Below, in pieces: positions 25,441 through 36,757 of a DNA stretch of 64,000 nucleotides. Origin of the DNA: Ursus arctos (lineage: Eukaryota; Chordata; Mammalia; Carnivora; Ursidae). The stretch spans positions 70,297,931 through 70,361,930 of the forward strand of contig NW_026622985.1 of the NCBI RefSeq assembly GCF_023065955.2. The letters are read 5' to 3'. The translations under genes were made by a program, and so were the position numbers. The notes beneath the pieces are model-generated. The model saw only the letters and a program-made list of their open reading frames with translations. It did no database searches and was not told where the DNA came from. Position 1 is the stretch's first letter. Each line of letters begins with the position of its first letter.

Positions 25441-25759
25441 ACTTTTTAAGTGAAGGAAGATGGAGTTGAAATCTGCATATTTTAAGCCAGTTCTCTTCCC
25501 TATATTCCATGAGGCTTTTTATCCATGACAATTATGAGGTAGGACACTGTCAAAACAGATGGGGAGAATTATCTTTTTAATGTTTTATGTAAATGACAAG
25601 TTAAACATTGGTGGAGATATTTTATATATCCATTATGGTTTCCACAGTGAAGATGCATGAATAGAACCGAATTTCCATTTGACAGTGAATTACAAACAGT
25701 AATGCTTCATGTGTTTAAGTGCGCAACATTTGTGTATTACTTTATCGTCACAAAACACA

Positions 25760-25875
25760 ATGATGTATTACTTTTGTCTCCCTTTTAATGGATGGTGAAT
25801 TTGAGGCCCAGGATGATTTCACTAATTGGCAGAAATCATACAGCTATTTCTCCCATAAGCTGAAATACAGAAATG
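25760..25875 (-). mobile_element. MIR fragment, antisense
   Basis: 'atggatggtgaatttgaggc' followed by a degenerate 'cacagct'-like region fits reversed MIR. Confidence 0.5.
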
Positions 25876-25899
25876 TTAGGCTGAAAATATGATGCTTTC

Positions 25900-27580
25900 T
25901 TACAAAAGGAAGTTACTTGCCCAAGATGCAGACATCCCTTTCTTCGACACCACCCAAAATGCCTATTCTAACATGTTCTACTATATATCAATCTCTTACT
26001 TTGGTTTGCCATGTCAAATATTGTGAAATTATGAAACTCTTTTCTAAAATGAGCCAACTCATCTAAGAAGCAGGTGGTATATATACTCATAGAGGAAACC
26101 ATGTATACTCTTATCTTTGGAATCTGGATTTTTCTCTGAAAGTATAAGATTCAGGTTGAAAGTAAATACGAATAGTTTAACATTGTAATATGCCTTAAAT
26201 CCACACTTCAGTCATGAAATAGGCAGTGTAGCAGATTAAGAAATACGTAAGAGTAGAATTTAAAAGCCTCTATTTCCTCCTTCCATCCATTGTTTTAGTA
26301 TGTTTTACATTCAATCTCATAAAAAAAACATTTCTCATTTGGGACATTTATTTTGCTCTTATCACATATTGCCTTGTAGGCTTATCTTTTTTTATATATT
26401 TTGAATTCTAGCCTTATACAGCCAGAATATAACTTACTTTAGGACACGGATCCTGTCCTTTGTTTTGACATTCTCTCTCCTCCACCTCTCTGCTTTGCAC
26501 AGAGTCAAACCCAGTTCTGGTGAGTTCCTGGCTTTGCTCTATTTCTTTTCCATATTTCAAATCACCTACAAAATTGTTCTTGCTCTATTCCCAGGGTTAA
26601 TCTTACTGAGGCAAGAGTAGACTAAAGCCCATCCAAATCAATATTTGGGGGCTCATCCTCAAGGCTATTCTAACTCTGACGAGGTGCTCCAAGTTTGATA
26701 ACTGGCCTCCCACCTCCAGTCTGGAGCCCCAAAGTGCTCTCACGTACAAAACCTACTTTCTATTCTATTGCTGTTCTCATGTTTCTAATCTGATAGCTTT
26801 TCATAATACCTCGGTCACTCCTAGGAAAGGGGAAAAGGCAAGTCGAGATTGGCTTTCTCCCTCAGGGGAAACCTGGAATATAAATTACTGATCTGAGGCT
26901 AGAGAGCTGGGGTTTTGTACTCATCATTTGACAGCCATTGGGTAAGAGCTGCTCCACTGGACCCAAACTTTTGGCTCCGTGCTTGCCGGCAAGACAGCCC
27001 CAGTAGCACAGGAGCAGTCTTCCAAGGAATAATTGGAAACAAAACAAAACAAAAAATTGTTTTGTGAAGCAGAGGCAAAAAGCACTGAAGCATGGAAATA
27101 GTCAAAGTGATCCAAGGGGATCTGCTCAGAGCACGTACAGTGTTTGCTACAGATCTATCCATCAGAAGAGGCTCATGGGAGAAAACTGAAGAAAAGCGTG
27201 TGCCCCCTCGCTCACACACACAGAGCCTGGGACAGTGGCTGGGGATCATCCAGCACCTACCTGCAATGGACACAGCTAAAGTCGCCAGAAGAAGATGAGG
27301 AAACACAAACACTAAGCCATATGGTCCGTGAGGGGAGCACCATATGGGAAGGAAAGACGTCAGAGCTACATTGGGAGAGGTCTGATGACACAGGGAGCAG
27401 CAGAGGTGATAAAGGCCAATGTCAGAAGGCAGAGGAAGATGGCGTGTAAGTACCTCTAAATGTCTGCAAATCACTGTGGCCCTGAGGAGGAAATTTGAGC
27501 AGGTACTCCTGCAATTCTTTGGATTCACCTGGGGTAGAAAAACAAATTTTATTGTAGGTTGATATGGCCTGGGAAAACAC
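25900..27580. other. Intergenic, no gene recognised
   Basis: Contains a 209-codon minus open frame (26899-27528), Cys/Leu/Pro-rich and without a recognisable domain. No repeat family is evident. Confidence 0.4.
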
Positions 27581-27601
27581 TAATGACACACTTACCTTTC
27601 T

Positions 27602-27815
27602 TTTTTTTCTTTTTTTTTTTTTTTGAAGATTTTATTTATTTATTTGACAGAGAGAGAGAGACAGCCAGCGAGAGAGGGAACACAAGCAGGGGGAGTGGGA
27701 GAGGGAGAAGCAGGCTCCCATCAGAGGAGCCTGATGTGGGGCTCGATCCCAGAATGCCGGGATCACGCCGTGAGCTGAAGGCAGATGCTTAACCACTGAG
27801 CCACCCAGGCGCCCC
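27602..27815 (-). mobile_element. Young Can-SINE, antisense
   Basis: Reversed young-type copy flanked by a perfect 17-bp duplication gacacacttacctttct (27585-27601 and 27816-27832). Confidence 0.96.
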
Positions 27816-27919
27816 GACACACTTACCTTTCTGCTATACTGCTATTCTGCTATTATTGACTCCAAATAAGATTTAAAAGCACTGTCAGACATTAAGGGTA
27901 AAAAAATCAAAGATATTAG

Positions 27920-28077
27920 GAGCACCTGGGTGGCTCAGTCGGTTAAGTGTCTGACTCTTGATGTTGGCTCAGGTCACAATCTCAGAGTTGTGAGACTGTC
28001 TCTATATGCCTCTGCCCCTCCCCCTGCTTGCACACACGCACACTTGCTCTCTCTCTCGAAATAAATAAAATCTTAAA
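27920..28077 (+). mobile_element. Can-SINE
   Basis: 'agcacctgggtggctcagtc' to the A-tail, flanked by aatcaaagatattag copies. Older subtype. Confidence 0.92.
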
Positions 28078-28218
28078 AAAAAATCAAAGATATTAGATCC
28101 ATCTTTCACATACTACCAGCAAATCTGTTCATTCTATTGCTTCACCTTTCCACGTTGAACCTGACTTAATTTTTCACTCATGCCCCACAATTTATGTTTG
28201 CTATATAGGGAGATTTTT

Positions 28219-28351
28219 AAAAAACTTTTTTACTTTTTTTAAGTTTATTTATTAATTTTTTTTCTAGTAATCCCTATAACCAACAGGACTGAATTCATGA
28301 TCCTGAGATCAAGAGTCATATGCTCTTCCGACTCAGCCAGCCAGACACCCC
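28219..28351 (-). mobile_element. Short Can-SINE variant, antisense
   Basis: 'gagatcaagagtcatatgct' and 'cttccgactcagccagccag' are typical of the short variant. Flanks share tatagg(g/a)agatttt. Confidence 0.82.
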
Positions 28352-29600
28352 TATAGGAAGATTTTTTTTAAGTGATAAATTAGTCTAACATTCTCTATCT
28401 GTGTTGTTTTTAAGACTATGCAAAGAAATCATACTCATTAGGATCAATAGCAAAGAACATTCCAGATATTGCTTTAACAAAGGCATGAGAGAGTGTGATA
28501 CCTAAATGAATAACTTTGTGTGTTTCGATAACATATGCACTGGGGGCAGTGGTAGAGGTGGGTTTGTCAAAGTTGGGAGGAACCGAATTTTGAAGGTAGG
28601 TGTATTCAGGAGAGAGGAAGAATTTAAAAATGAGCTTCTTCAATAATTCCTTGATATCTCTAGAATGATCCATGTCAGGCTTCTCCAAGGGTGCCACTTC
28701 TCTGAGCCTTCTCAATTATAGCTGAGGATGTGGACTATAGTTAGGACACACTCAGCTACGAGTAATCAGTAGTTTAGGCAACTACTTGATTTAGAAAGAC
28801 AATTACTTTTAAAATATACATGATTTTTGACACTTTTCTACTGCCATAGAGGACATTATTTGAGACCAGTTGTGTTCATTGACCATGAGACAGTAACAAA
28901 TAGCCAAATATTATTTGTCTAACACTGGTAGTTTTTGAGGTAAGCCACTATTTTAAACTACAGATACTAGTTTTCCAGTACAGAAATTAAATAATGTGGT
29001 GTTGACGTTTATATCCCAGTGCAACCATTTAGTGCTCAGTCAGTAATATTTATCATCTTATTATACATTACATGATCAAGCTACATTTATTTATATTTAT
29101 ACATGAGTATGTACGTATATATAATGTGTATATACAAATGTATAATAGTACAAAAGTATTAAGAAAGGAGCATGAGTCTGTCAGGACATTTGGATGTACA
29201 ATTTTTATCAAGTCATTTAATTTATCTAAGGCTCAACTTACCTGTTAAATGAGAGGCTTGTACTAGATGTATTCTAAGTTTGTGATTCTACGAAATTAGG
29301 TAACTTCTGACCTTGATAGCTTAAAATTAGTTCAGAACGTAGACCACATTCACAGGAAGATAGATTAAGAAGCATACAAGTAACTTAACAACAAACACTA
29401 CAAAAAGAAGATTTAAAAAAAAATCAGGTTCTGGTTCAGTTAATTTGAAAGGCAAAGATTAAACCACTAATAAGTAGAAGCAAGGTGAATTTAGAAATTA
29501 AATGAGAAAAGGATAGAAATTCTCAGTAGGTAGAATTGTGTGGGGAAGGAATATTTTGTTTCTTTTCTCTTCATCATCAATAACTGATTATCATGCATGC
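28352..29600. other. Intergenic, no gene recognised
   Basis: Contains a 99-codon minus open frame (28416-28715) of balanced composition but no recognised family, and AT-rich simple sequence near 29080-29150. Confidence 0.4.
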
Positions 29601-29610
29601 TAGTATATTT

Positions 29611-29812
29611 GGGGCACCTGGGTGGCTGAGTTGGTTAAACATCTGCCTTTGGCTCAGGTCATGATCCCAGGATCCTGGGATGGAGCCCCCCAACCCTCGG
29701 GTCTGGTTCCCTGCTCAGTGGGGAGCCTGCTTCTCCCTCTCCCTCTGCTGTTCCCCCTGCTCGTGCTCTCTCTCTCTTCCTTCAAATAAATAAAATCTTA
29801 AAAAAAAAAGAA
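29611..29812 (+). mobile_element. Can-SINE
   Basis: Full-length older copy, flanked by (g/a)ctagtatattt at 29599-29610 and 29814-29825. Confidence 0.93.
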
Positions 29813-30364
29813 TACTAGTATATTTCTACTGGCAGTCATATAATAGTTATTCCATATTTATACCTATATTGTGTGACAGCTTAAAATCTTCCCAGAATTC
29901 CTAGGGTACATGAATTCTATAGTTTCTTCTAACTGTATCAAAGGATGGTATTGGGAGATTTTTGAAGGGTTATCAGGAATTATACGTAACTGCTGATTGT
30001 GTCACTATGAGGAGTCACATATAAAGTATCACCAAGGTTATATGTTGTGACTCAAATTATTGCAAAGCATTACCAAATTTGGGTGAGGTTTTTAGAGGAA
30101 GAGAGCAGCCCATTAGTCAAGCAACTGCATCTACTGAGAACCCACTGTGTGCACATTAATATTAGGTGTTGCTAAGTAAACAGAAACCAAAAAACAGAAG
30201 AAGGGAAAAAAGAAACCGGAAGTAGAGTTGATGCAGCAAGTGGCGGTGACTAAAACTGATGGGATTGGAGAGTAATCATCTTCATTAAGTTTTATTTGGT
30301 GGAGAGTGCCTAGACTTTAGAGAGGGAGAAAGAAAGATCTCAAAGTGGAAATAACATAGGATAC

Positions 30365-30530
30365 AGAGTAAGATGCCTGGGTTCTAATATCAATTGAGTC
30401 ACTTGAGTGCAAACTTGAACAAATATTTAGCCTCAGTTTGTTCTCCTGTAAAATGGGCATAATAATGCTGATCAATACCTTACTTCACGAGGTTGCAGTG
30501 AGAAACCAATGAAGCAATGACCTGGAAACT
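30365..30530 (+). mobile_element. MIR SINE
   Basis: 'gatgcctgggttctaatatc', 'tagcctcagtttgttctcct' and 'gtaaaatgggcataataatg' are in sense MIR order. Confidence 0.8.
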
Positions 30531-30949
30531 GTAAAACGGTGAACATATTATTTATTTACATCCGGTGAGGTCCCTGGCCAAACCGTGTGGCTTATTCCCT
30601 ATCGTATCTTCTCTGCACCATTTATCCTCAACAGGACACCTGCTTTTTCCTGCATGTGTCAGCAAGCATCCCCTTCCTGTTCTCTCTCAGAATGGACTAT
30701 GAGCTTTACAATAGCATGGTTTCTGTTTGCTTTCCATCTGCAAGAAACTAGGATTTGCATCCTAGGAACACTCGGTAAATTACTTAATAACAGTGTTTTA
30801 TTTGGAGAGAGTGACTTCAACTGGGGAAGGTACTTTCACATGTGTCATTTACATGCAGTTGTCAGATTCATCTTGCTAGACATGTTTCTGATGTCATGTC
30901 ACCATTCAAACGTTGTCAACAGCTTCTCATTTTCTACCGAATGAAGTTT

Positions 30950-31025
30950 TAAAAAATACTTTTAAAATTGAGATATAGTTGACATATAACATTGATTTAG
31001 TTTTAGGTGTACAACATAATGATTA
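30950..31025 (-). mobile_element. L1 3' terminus, antisense
   Basis: 'ttgagatatagttgacatat' and 'ttaggtgtacaacataatga' are a reversed old L1 3' end. Confidence 0.65.
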
Positions 31026-31059
31026 AAGTCCTAAGTCCTATCTAAATTCTAAGGCCTTG

Positions 31060-31175
31060 TTAAAAGGTGTGATCTCCAACCTATATGCTTGTTGGAAATG
31101 CAGATTTTCTAGTCCCATCGCAGACCTATTGAATCAGTAACTGCATTTTTACAACAATTCCTAGACAATTCATAT
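31060..31175 (+). mobile_element. MER5A-type hAT fragment
   Basis: 'ttgttggaaatgcagatttt' and 'tattgaatcagtaactgcat' fit the MER5A interior. Confidence 0.5.
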
Positions 31176-31489
31176 ATACAGCTTTTACTACATCTTCACT
31201 CTCTTGCTAAACTTGAAGTGTCACAAGTAAGCTTCCCAGATTTTGCAAATAAAAGTAATGGATTCTAATACAATTTGAAAACAATGAACACTTTTTTAGT
31301 ATATTTCCAATGCTTCATGGGACATGCTTATATGTGAAATATATATCCATTGTTTATCTGAAATTCAAATTTACTGGGCTCTCTATTTAATCTAGCAATT
31401 AAATTCAGAAGAATAGGTTCTATGTCTAACATAACTTTGGATTCCCTTGCAATAGTACAGTGCCTTCCCCAACTGCTCAATGTTTGTTT

Positions 31490-31625
31490 AGGGAATAGGC
31501 AGTGAGCATCTTGAGAACAGAGGTTTCTCTGGATTTTATTTATCATTGTATATTCCCAGGAACTAACATGGTACCCAGCACACAATAAAGGACCAATAAA
31601 TATTTCTTAAATGAATACATGAATA
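31490..31625 (+). mobile_element. L2 3' end
   Basis: 'gagcatcttgagaacagagg', 'tggtacccagcacacaataa' and 'aataaatatttcttaaatga' match the L2 3' terminus, about 260 bp left of the CAPZA2 CpG island. Confidence 0.7.
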
Positions 31626-31927
31626 TATCAAGAGCAATCTTCCAATTATGGGCTGGGTTGTGTGTACATATTTTAATAAAAACATTATTTTTCTAGTAAT
31701 TTTAAAAAACAAATTGTTTAAAAAGCTTCTATTAGTACACTTTTTCACATTTTAGCTGGCAGAGTTGAGGGCTTGATGGGAACATAATCAAGGGCTCAGA
31801 ATGTACTCGTCGCAGACTGGGTCCATATGGTCACTAGTGGAGAAAGAATCCTATACTCAGGATGCTGACAAGCCTGCAGCAGGCGGCGGTAGGAGACTCC
31901 TCCCCCATCCCAGGCCTTCCAGCGTCC

Positions 31928-31939
31928 CGCGCACGCGCG
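31928..31939 (+). promoter_or_regulatory. NRF1-type site
   Basis: CGCGCACGCGCG matches the NRF1 consensus YGCGCAYGCGCR at every position, about 190 bp upstream of the start codon. A second near-match (one mismatch) lies at 31990-32001. Occupancy is inferred. Confidence 0.6.
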
Positions 31940-31975
31940 TAGCCGCGTGCAGATCCCAAGGGCCGGCTAAAAGGA

Positions 31976-31983
31976 GGCGGGGC
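31976..31983 (+). promoter_or_regulatory. Sp1/KLF-type GC box
   Basis: GGCGGGGC within gaggcggggct, a standard GC-box core between the two NRF1-like sites. Confidence 0.5.
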
Positions 31984-32085
31984 TCCCGGGGCGCGTGCGC
32001 GGCGGCCTGGGCTGCGGGCCCCTCCCTTGGCGGGGGCGCGCGGCGCGGAGGACCGCACGGAAAGGGGGAAGTCAGGTGGCCGCTG

Positions 32086-32103
32086 CCGCCGCCGCCGCCG
32101 CCG
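32086..32103 (+). repeat. CAPZA2: (CCG)6 in the CAPZA2 5' UTR
   Basis: Six perfect CCG units 21 bp before the start codon. In the frame of the CAPZA2 ATG they would read as six prolines. Confidence 0.85.
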
Positions 32104-32121
32104 CGGTTTGTCGCCAGAAGG

Positions 32122-32131
32122 AAAATGGCGG
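32122..32131 (+). promoter_or_regulatory. CAPZA2: YY1-type motif overlapping the start codon
   Basis: AAAATGGCGG fits the YY1 core (AARATGGCGGC) and contains the CAPZA2 ATG. YY1 sites of this orientation are commonly found just downstream of transcription starts, so this suggests the start lies a short way upstream. Inferred from motif only. Confidence 0.5.
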
Positions 32132-32163
32132 ATCTGGAGGAGCAGTTGTCTGATGAGGAGAAG
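32125..32163 (+). CDS. CAPZA2: CAPZA2 coding exon 1 (F-actin-capping protein subunit alpha-2, N-terminus)
   Basis: Encodes MADLEEQLSDEEK and then meets a consensus donor (gtaaga at 32164) in phase 0. The alpha subunit pairs with CAPZB to cap the fast-growing barbed ends of actin filaments in the cytoplasm, blocking monomer addition and loss; the same heterodimer sits in the dynactin Arp1 filament and at sarcomere Z-discs. The residues match alpha-2 rather than alpha-1, whose N-terminus as I know it reads MADFDDRVSDEEK. The start context is strong (A at -3, G at +4). The frame upstream of this ATG is open back to an ATG at 31801, but the homologous human protein starts at this methionine, so I chose it. 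The exon lies in a CpG island, typical of a housekeeping gene. Confidence 0.95.
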
Positions 32164-32445
32164 GTAAGAGCCGCGGAGGCGGCGGAGTTGGTCGTCGGGG
32201 AGCCAGTGGAGCCCCGGCGTATCAGCCCGGAGTGTGGCCGCCCAGGAAGGGTATCGGTCTGTGCCCCCGGCTGCCCTTCCTCCTCCTCTCCTCGCTGCGC
32301 CCTAGTGCCTGCCCCTGTCAGTCACCCGAGGCCCCGCGCGGGGGCAGGTCTCTGCCAGGCCTGCTCGCTTCGCTCCGCTCCTTGTAGGGTGTGTGCTCTG
32401 AAAATAGGAAGTGGGAGCCGGGCGGCGGCGCCTGGCGCGGCTGGC

Positions 32446-32465
32446 GGGCGGGCGGGGGCGGGGGG
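32446..32465 (+). other. G-quadruplex motif at the start of intron 1
   Basis: Four G-runs of 3, 3, 5 and 6 separated by single C bases on the coding strand, about 280 bp after the exon 1 donor. Single-base loops predict a very stable quadruplex in DNA or nascent RNA. Confidence 0.6.
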
Positions 32466-32639
32466 CGCGGCGGGCGGCGGCCGATGGGGACCCTGTGGTT
32501 CCACCTGGGCCGCGGGGCCCTACGCCGGGTCTGGGGACTGCAGAGGGGTCCGGGTCCCGGCCTGGGAGCGGCCCAAGGGCGGTGCTCAGCCCGATGGCCC
32601 GGCCGGAGACTGTAGCCGGGGTGAGGGGTAAGGGGAAAA

Positions 32640-34390
32640 AATCGCTTAGGAAGCAGACCTTCACTTCTTCCTCTTACTCCCTCCTCCCAGAAACAAAATG
32701 CTTCCTTTTCTGGTTCTCTACGCTTTTTTCCTTTCCCGGTGGAAGTCTCTCTCCTTCCCTCCCCCTTTCCTTCCCCCCCCCCCCTTTTTTCGGCTTTAGC
32801 TGTAAAGCTTTGCAGCTCCCGGGTTCTCTGGGAGGCAGCTGAGTTGCTCACAAAAAGACCCCCTCCCCATAGTTGTTTTCGGTCGGGGTTGGCACCAGCC
32901 CCTCGGGGGGCCGATTTGGTGGCGCTCCACCGTCCTGCTAGGACTTCTGAAGAGGGGAGATTGTGCAACTCCTTTTGCTGTATCTTAGATGCTATGACAG
33001 CATTGAAACGACTTAAATTCTAAGGCATTTAAAATAAGAAATCTGATCATAGAACTAATTCTCTTAGTCTCCGTTTCCCTTGGCTACTGTAAGGGCCCAT
33101 TCCCAGGGGAAGAGGGGGACCCTACTAATTTTAAGTATTTCCGGGAAGCACTTTGACGTTTCAGAAACTCAGAAGTGACTGACATATAATCTGTGAATAA
33201 GATAGTTTTCGAAGTGTCCACTCTTAATTTCACAGTCTTTTTGTTTTTTTTTTTTTTAAGTTCCAAAGCAGTACAGCCATGTATGAAACACACCTTAGGT
33301 GTTTAAGAAATTCTAATGTAAGCCTAAGGATATTCTCAGTTGGAACTCTCTGCTCCAAGTGTTTTTATACCCTGTGTTACAAACTTGCACCCAAACATAA
33401 TGTTCCATTGCCTTCCCAATGTGAATGTGCTGAAGTCGGCCTCATCTTCAATTTTGGAAATCCTTTTTTTTCTCTGTGCTCTTTGATGAAACTGATAATT
33501 AAAAAAAAAAGATGGGGAGAGCTACAAGATTCTCCATAATTCACAGACCTGGTAGGCAGATCCCTCTATATACAAAAGTTGCTGTGTGGTGTTTTATTGG
33601 TAAATAACCATGAGTTGGTAACTGAAAATGTACGCAATCGTGTGCACACGTTTAAAACTAGTGCTAAAAAGTTTTTGAAGGGATTGTCATGTTTTTATTC
33701 TACCCTTCTTAAGTAGTGGTTAGTATAAGTGGCTAGAATCTGGCTGAGGAGAGAGTAGTCAGTATGGGAGTTAATATAGTCCTACCTGTGTTGTAAAGGC
33801 CTAAAATAGCAAATTTTTTTCAAAATGAGATGTGACAAGGTTTTTCATTATCTGGCATTCTCAGGGCACTAAACTCTGTAAAAGGGGGTGTGTGTCTTAT
33901 TCTCCAAGCTTGCCCATTGCTGGTTTAAAAGTAAATGAATCAAAATTAAAATTTGAAGGAATTTGGTGTTTTTGTTTTTATTTAGAGTTTTGTAAGGCTA
34001 TTCTGTAGATGTTTTCATATATATTTCATTGCCATATTTAGTAATTTAAGACTGACCAAACTTCTGGGTTAAATTCAAGTAACTGGTAAAGTGAAATTCT
34101 GTCACTCTATGCCACTTTAGTTATCTAATGTTCTTTTAATCTTTTGGAAGTAGGTTGGGTATAGAATCAAAAATAGAATTTTAAAAGGTGGTATTTTTTA
34201 AACTAATGTTTAAATCATGTTACTTTTTCTGCCACCTTGTTCGTAATTTTCAAAACTAAGCTTTTGATACTTTTAAGCTGTTGGAATTTCCATTGATTGC
34301 AAGATCTGAAGAAGGGAAGCTGTTAACTTACATAGTACCCATACTTTGTATCTTGGTGGTTCTGACAATACATTCGTCAATATGTTGGAA
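32640..34390. other. Intron 1, nothing recognised
   Basis: Repeat-poor. Pyrimidine-rich tract at 32640-32790, including a C run, then ordinary AT-rich intron. Confidence 0.5.
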
Positions 34391-34394
34391 GTTT

Positions 34395-34555
34395 GAGGTA
34401 GGTTTTATTATTACCATTTCATGGATGAGTAAAATAAGGTTTCAGAAGCTTTAAGTGATTCACCTAAGGACACCTAGGTAAGAAGTGGTAGAGGTGGTAG
34501 TTAAATCTGTTTGTCTGAATCCAGAGTTGGTGCTCTTGTGACATTATGCTCCCTT
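34395..34555 (-). mobile_element. MIR SINE, antisense
   Basis: 'taccatttcatggatgagta', 'taagtgattcacctaaggac' and 'ctgaatccagagttggtgct' follow reversed MIR. Confidence 0.75.
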
Positions 34556-34559
34556 AATA

Positions 34560-36120
34560 ATTGATAATAGGATCCTTTTCTGGGTTTATCTTTGTTTTTA
34601 ATTTGTTGACAGCTTATATCGAAAAAGGAGAAACAATAGTTCTTTTTGTTTTTAATAAAAATTGTAAATACCTAACATTAGATAGTGTTGGGTTCTAAAT
34701 ATAATTCGTGTTTGGTAATTTTGGAACAAAGTTTATTATTGTTTAACACATTTAAAAATTTTACGCTACTGGTATAGTTTCATGTATGTTGTAAGGTAGG
34801 AAGCATTTTAGAAATTAGAGTAACATCTTTGCTTTATAAAATCGTGTACAGTTGCTTTGTGAGGATACCACTATGAAATTTAATAACCTTTGCACCTTTG
34901 GCTACTAGGTTAATAGAAAATAATATTATCTGAAGAAGCACAGTGAAGTTCTTTAAAGTAACTCATTTGTTGTAGGATGTCCCACATATCTTTTTACATA
35001 GTTTAGAAACTCGGCCAAAAACAGTTTATATTTTCCATTCCTGGGGTCAGCTGCATTGTACAGAAAAGCAGTTTCGTGAATTTGAAATTGTATGAAATTG
35101 TAAGGCTAAAAGCAGAAGCATTATTCCATTTCACACCCCTCCTTACAGAGGGAAGTCACACCAAAACTCCAGAAGGAAGGCACTTAGTTATTGGTTGCAA
35201 AGGATCTTTTTGGTTTTTTCCCCTATAACCCCTCCTACCTTTCCCTGGTGATAAGAGCGATCCATTTCCATAGCTTCATCTTCTGTATCTTTGTAAATGT
35301 GTCTCAAGTACGCTCAGCCCTGACTTCTCCTCTGAGCACTGGTCACACATTTTTATTGGCAGGTCCTTTTCACAGGAGACAGTTAATGTGATGTGTTCAA
35401 ATGGAAACTTCCTAAAAGTAAATTCATAAACTTCCCTCCCCTTCCCCCCACACAAAGTGGGGCAGAAATCTATCTCTTCTGCTCATTTTTCTCTTTATTT
35501 CTCTATTTCCATTATTCTAGTCATCCAGGTTTTTAATTTCAGCTTTATTTTAACTTTTGTCTCCTTGAGCTCTGTACCTTAGCAGTCTCTTTCTGAATCT
35601 TGTCACTCCCATCATCAAAATGTGTCTTACGCAAATAATTTATTTTTTGCTTGAAAAGATAATCCGTGTATATTAATTTTTAGTTTATTACCTCTCAGTT
35701 GACCAGACTTAAATTAATTGTTATTTATGTTATTGACTACTGTTTAGTAACAAAATTTTACTGTATCAACAGAATGCAAATTGTTTGTACCTGTTCTGTG
35801 ACTATACAGTTAAGGAAGAAATAAAGCCGGGGAGGAAAAGTAGGGTCAGAAGAATGTCTCGCAGCTGGTCTTTCCCTTGTTGTATTTGCCACTGCTGGGC
35901 TTTTGTTATAAACTTTCTAGACTAATTCCTCCAATTTCCTGTATCTAAGCCATGTTTTAATATGTTTTTATACTCCCGAACTTTTAGTTGCTGAATCCTC
36001 CATTGCCTTTACTAGGAAGCCCAACTCTTGAAAATGGTATTCATGGCCTTGTATCCATTCTTACCTAAATAGTTCTGACTCCAATACGTACACTGTTATT
36101 TAATCATGCTGTGAAGTGAA
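34560..36120. other. Intron 1, nothing recognised
   Basis: AT-rich, no repeat family or exon recognised. Confidence 0.5.
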
Positions 36121-36129
36121 AGAGATCTA

Positions 36130-36250
36130 CATGCTAGTCCATGTCTAGGGCCTTGGGTAAAGTATGTAATCTCTCAGCCTCAGTTTCCTCTGAAATGTGG
36201 GGATACGTGTAAATAGTATCTGGCGTATAGTGAACACACAGTAAATTGTA
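36130..36250 (+). mobile_element. MIR fragment
   Basis: 'gccttgggtaaagtatgtaa' and 'ctcagcctcagtttcctctg' are in sense MIR order. Confidence 0.65.
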
Positions 36251-36355
36251 TTTTTTTCTGCTGATGGCTTCTTACCCACTTTGAGTGTTGGAACTGCTTT
36301 CACCCATCCCTTTATCTGAGATCACATGACTGGCTATTACACGTCATTAGTATTT

Positions 36356-36536
36356 TTGTTTTTAAGATTTTAGTTATTCATTTGACAAAGAGCACAAGCA
36401 GGCAGAGCGGCAGGGAGAGGGAGAACCGGGCTTCCTGCTGAGCAGAGAGCCTGCCATGGGGCTTGATCCCTGGACCCTGGGATCATGACCTGAGCTGAAG
36501 TCAGATGCTTAACCGACTGAGCCACCCAGGTGTCCC
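36356..36536 (-). mobile_element. Can-SINE, antisense
   Basis: Reversed copy between two tcattagtatt sequences (target-site duplication). Confidence 0.9.
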
Positions 36537-36757
36537 AACATATCATTAGTATTAAATACAGTTTTGCATAATAGTTATATGCTTAACTGTCTTTTTTTCT
36601 CTTGTTCTATTGGAATTCCTATGTGCAGAAATAATATCTTTAGCATCTGCCATTATGCTGCATGTGGTGAGTAGAAGGGTTCAATGAGTGAATGAACAAA
36701 GGAATCGTGAATTCACAAAATTAAAAAACAGTTTTATGAAAAGCAGAACTAGCATAT

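Larger units (their letters stand above)
31880..32640 (+). promoter_or_regulatory. CAPZA2: CpG-island promoter of CAPZA2
   Basis: Abrupt change from AT-rich intergenic DNA to very GC-rich, CpG-dense sequence spanning the first coding exon. There is no obvious TATA box near the expected start. It carries NRF1-like, Sp1-like and YY1-like sites and a CCG repeat, the usual make-up of a dispersed housekeeping promoter. Boundaries are estimated by eye. Confidence 0.85.

Noticed and set aside
1..31880. MET exons upstream of CAPZA2
   Set aside because: MET is the expected left neighbour, but no kinase-domain or C-terminal coding sequence was seen. The MET-CAPZA2 interval in mammals is large enough to explain this.
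31801..32631. 276-codon open frame taken as one protein
   Set aside because: It reads through the exon 1 donor gtaaga at 32164 into intron 1. Only 32125-32163 is supported coding sequence.
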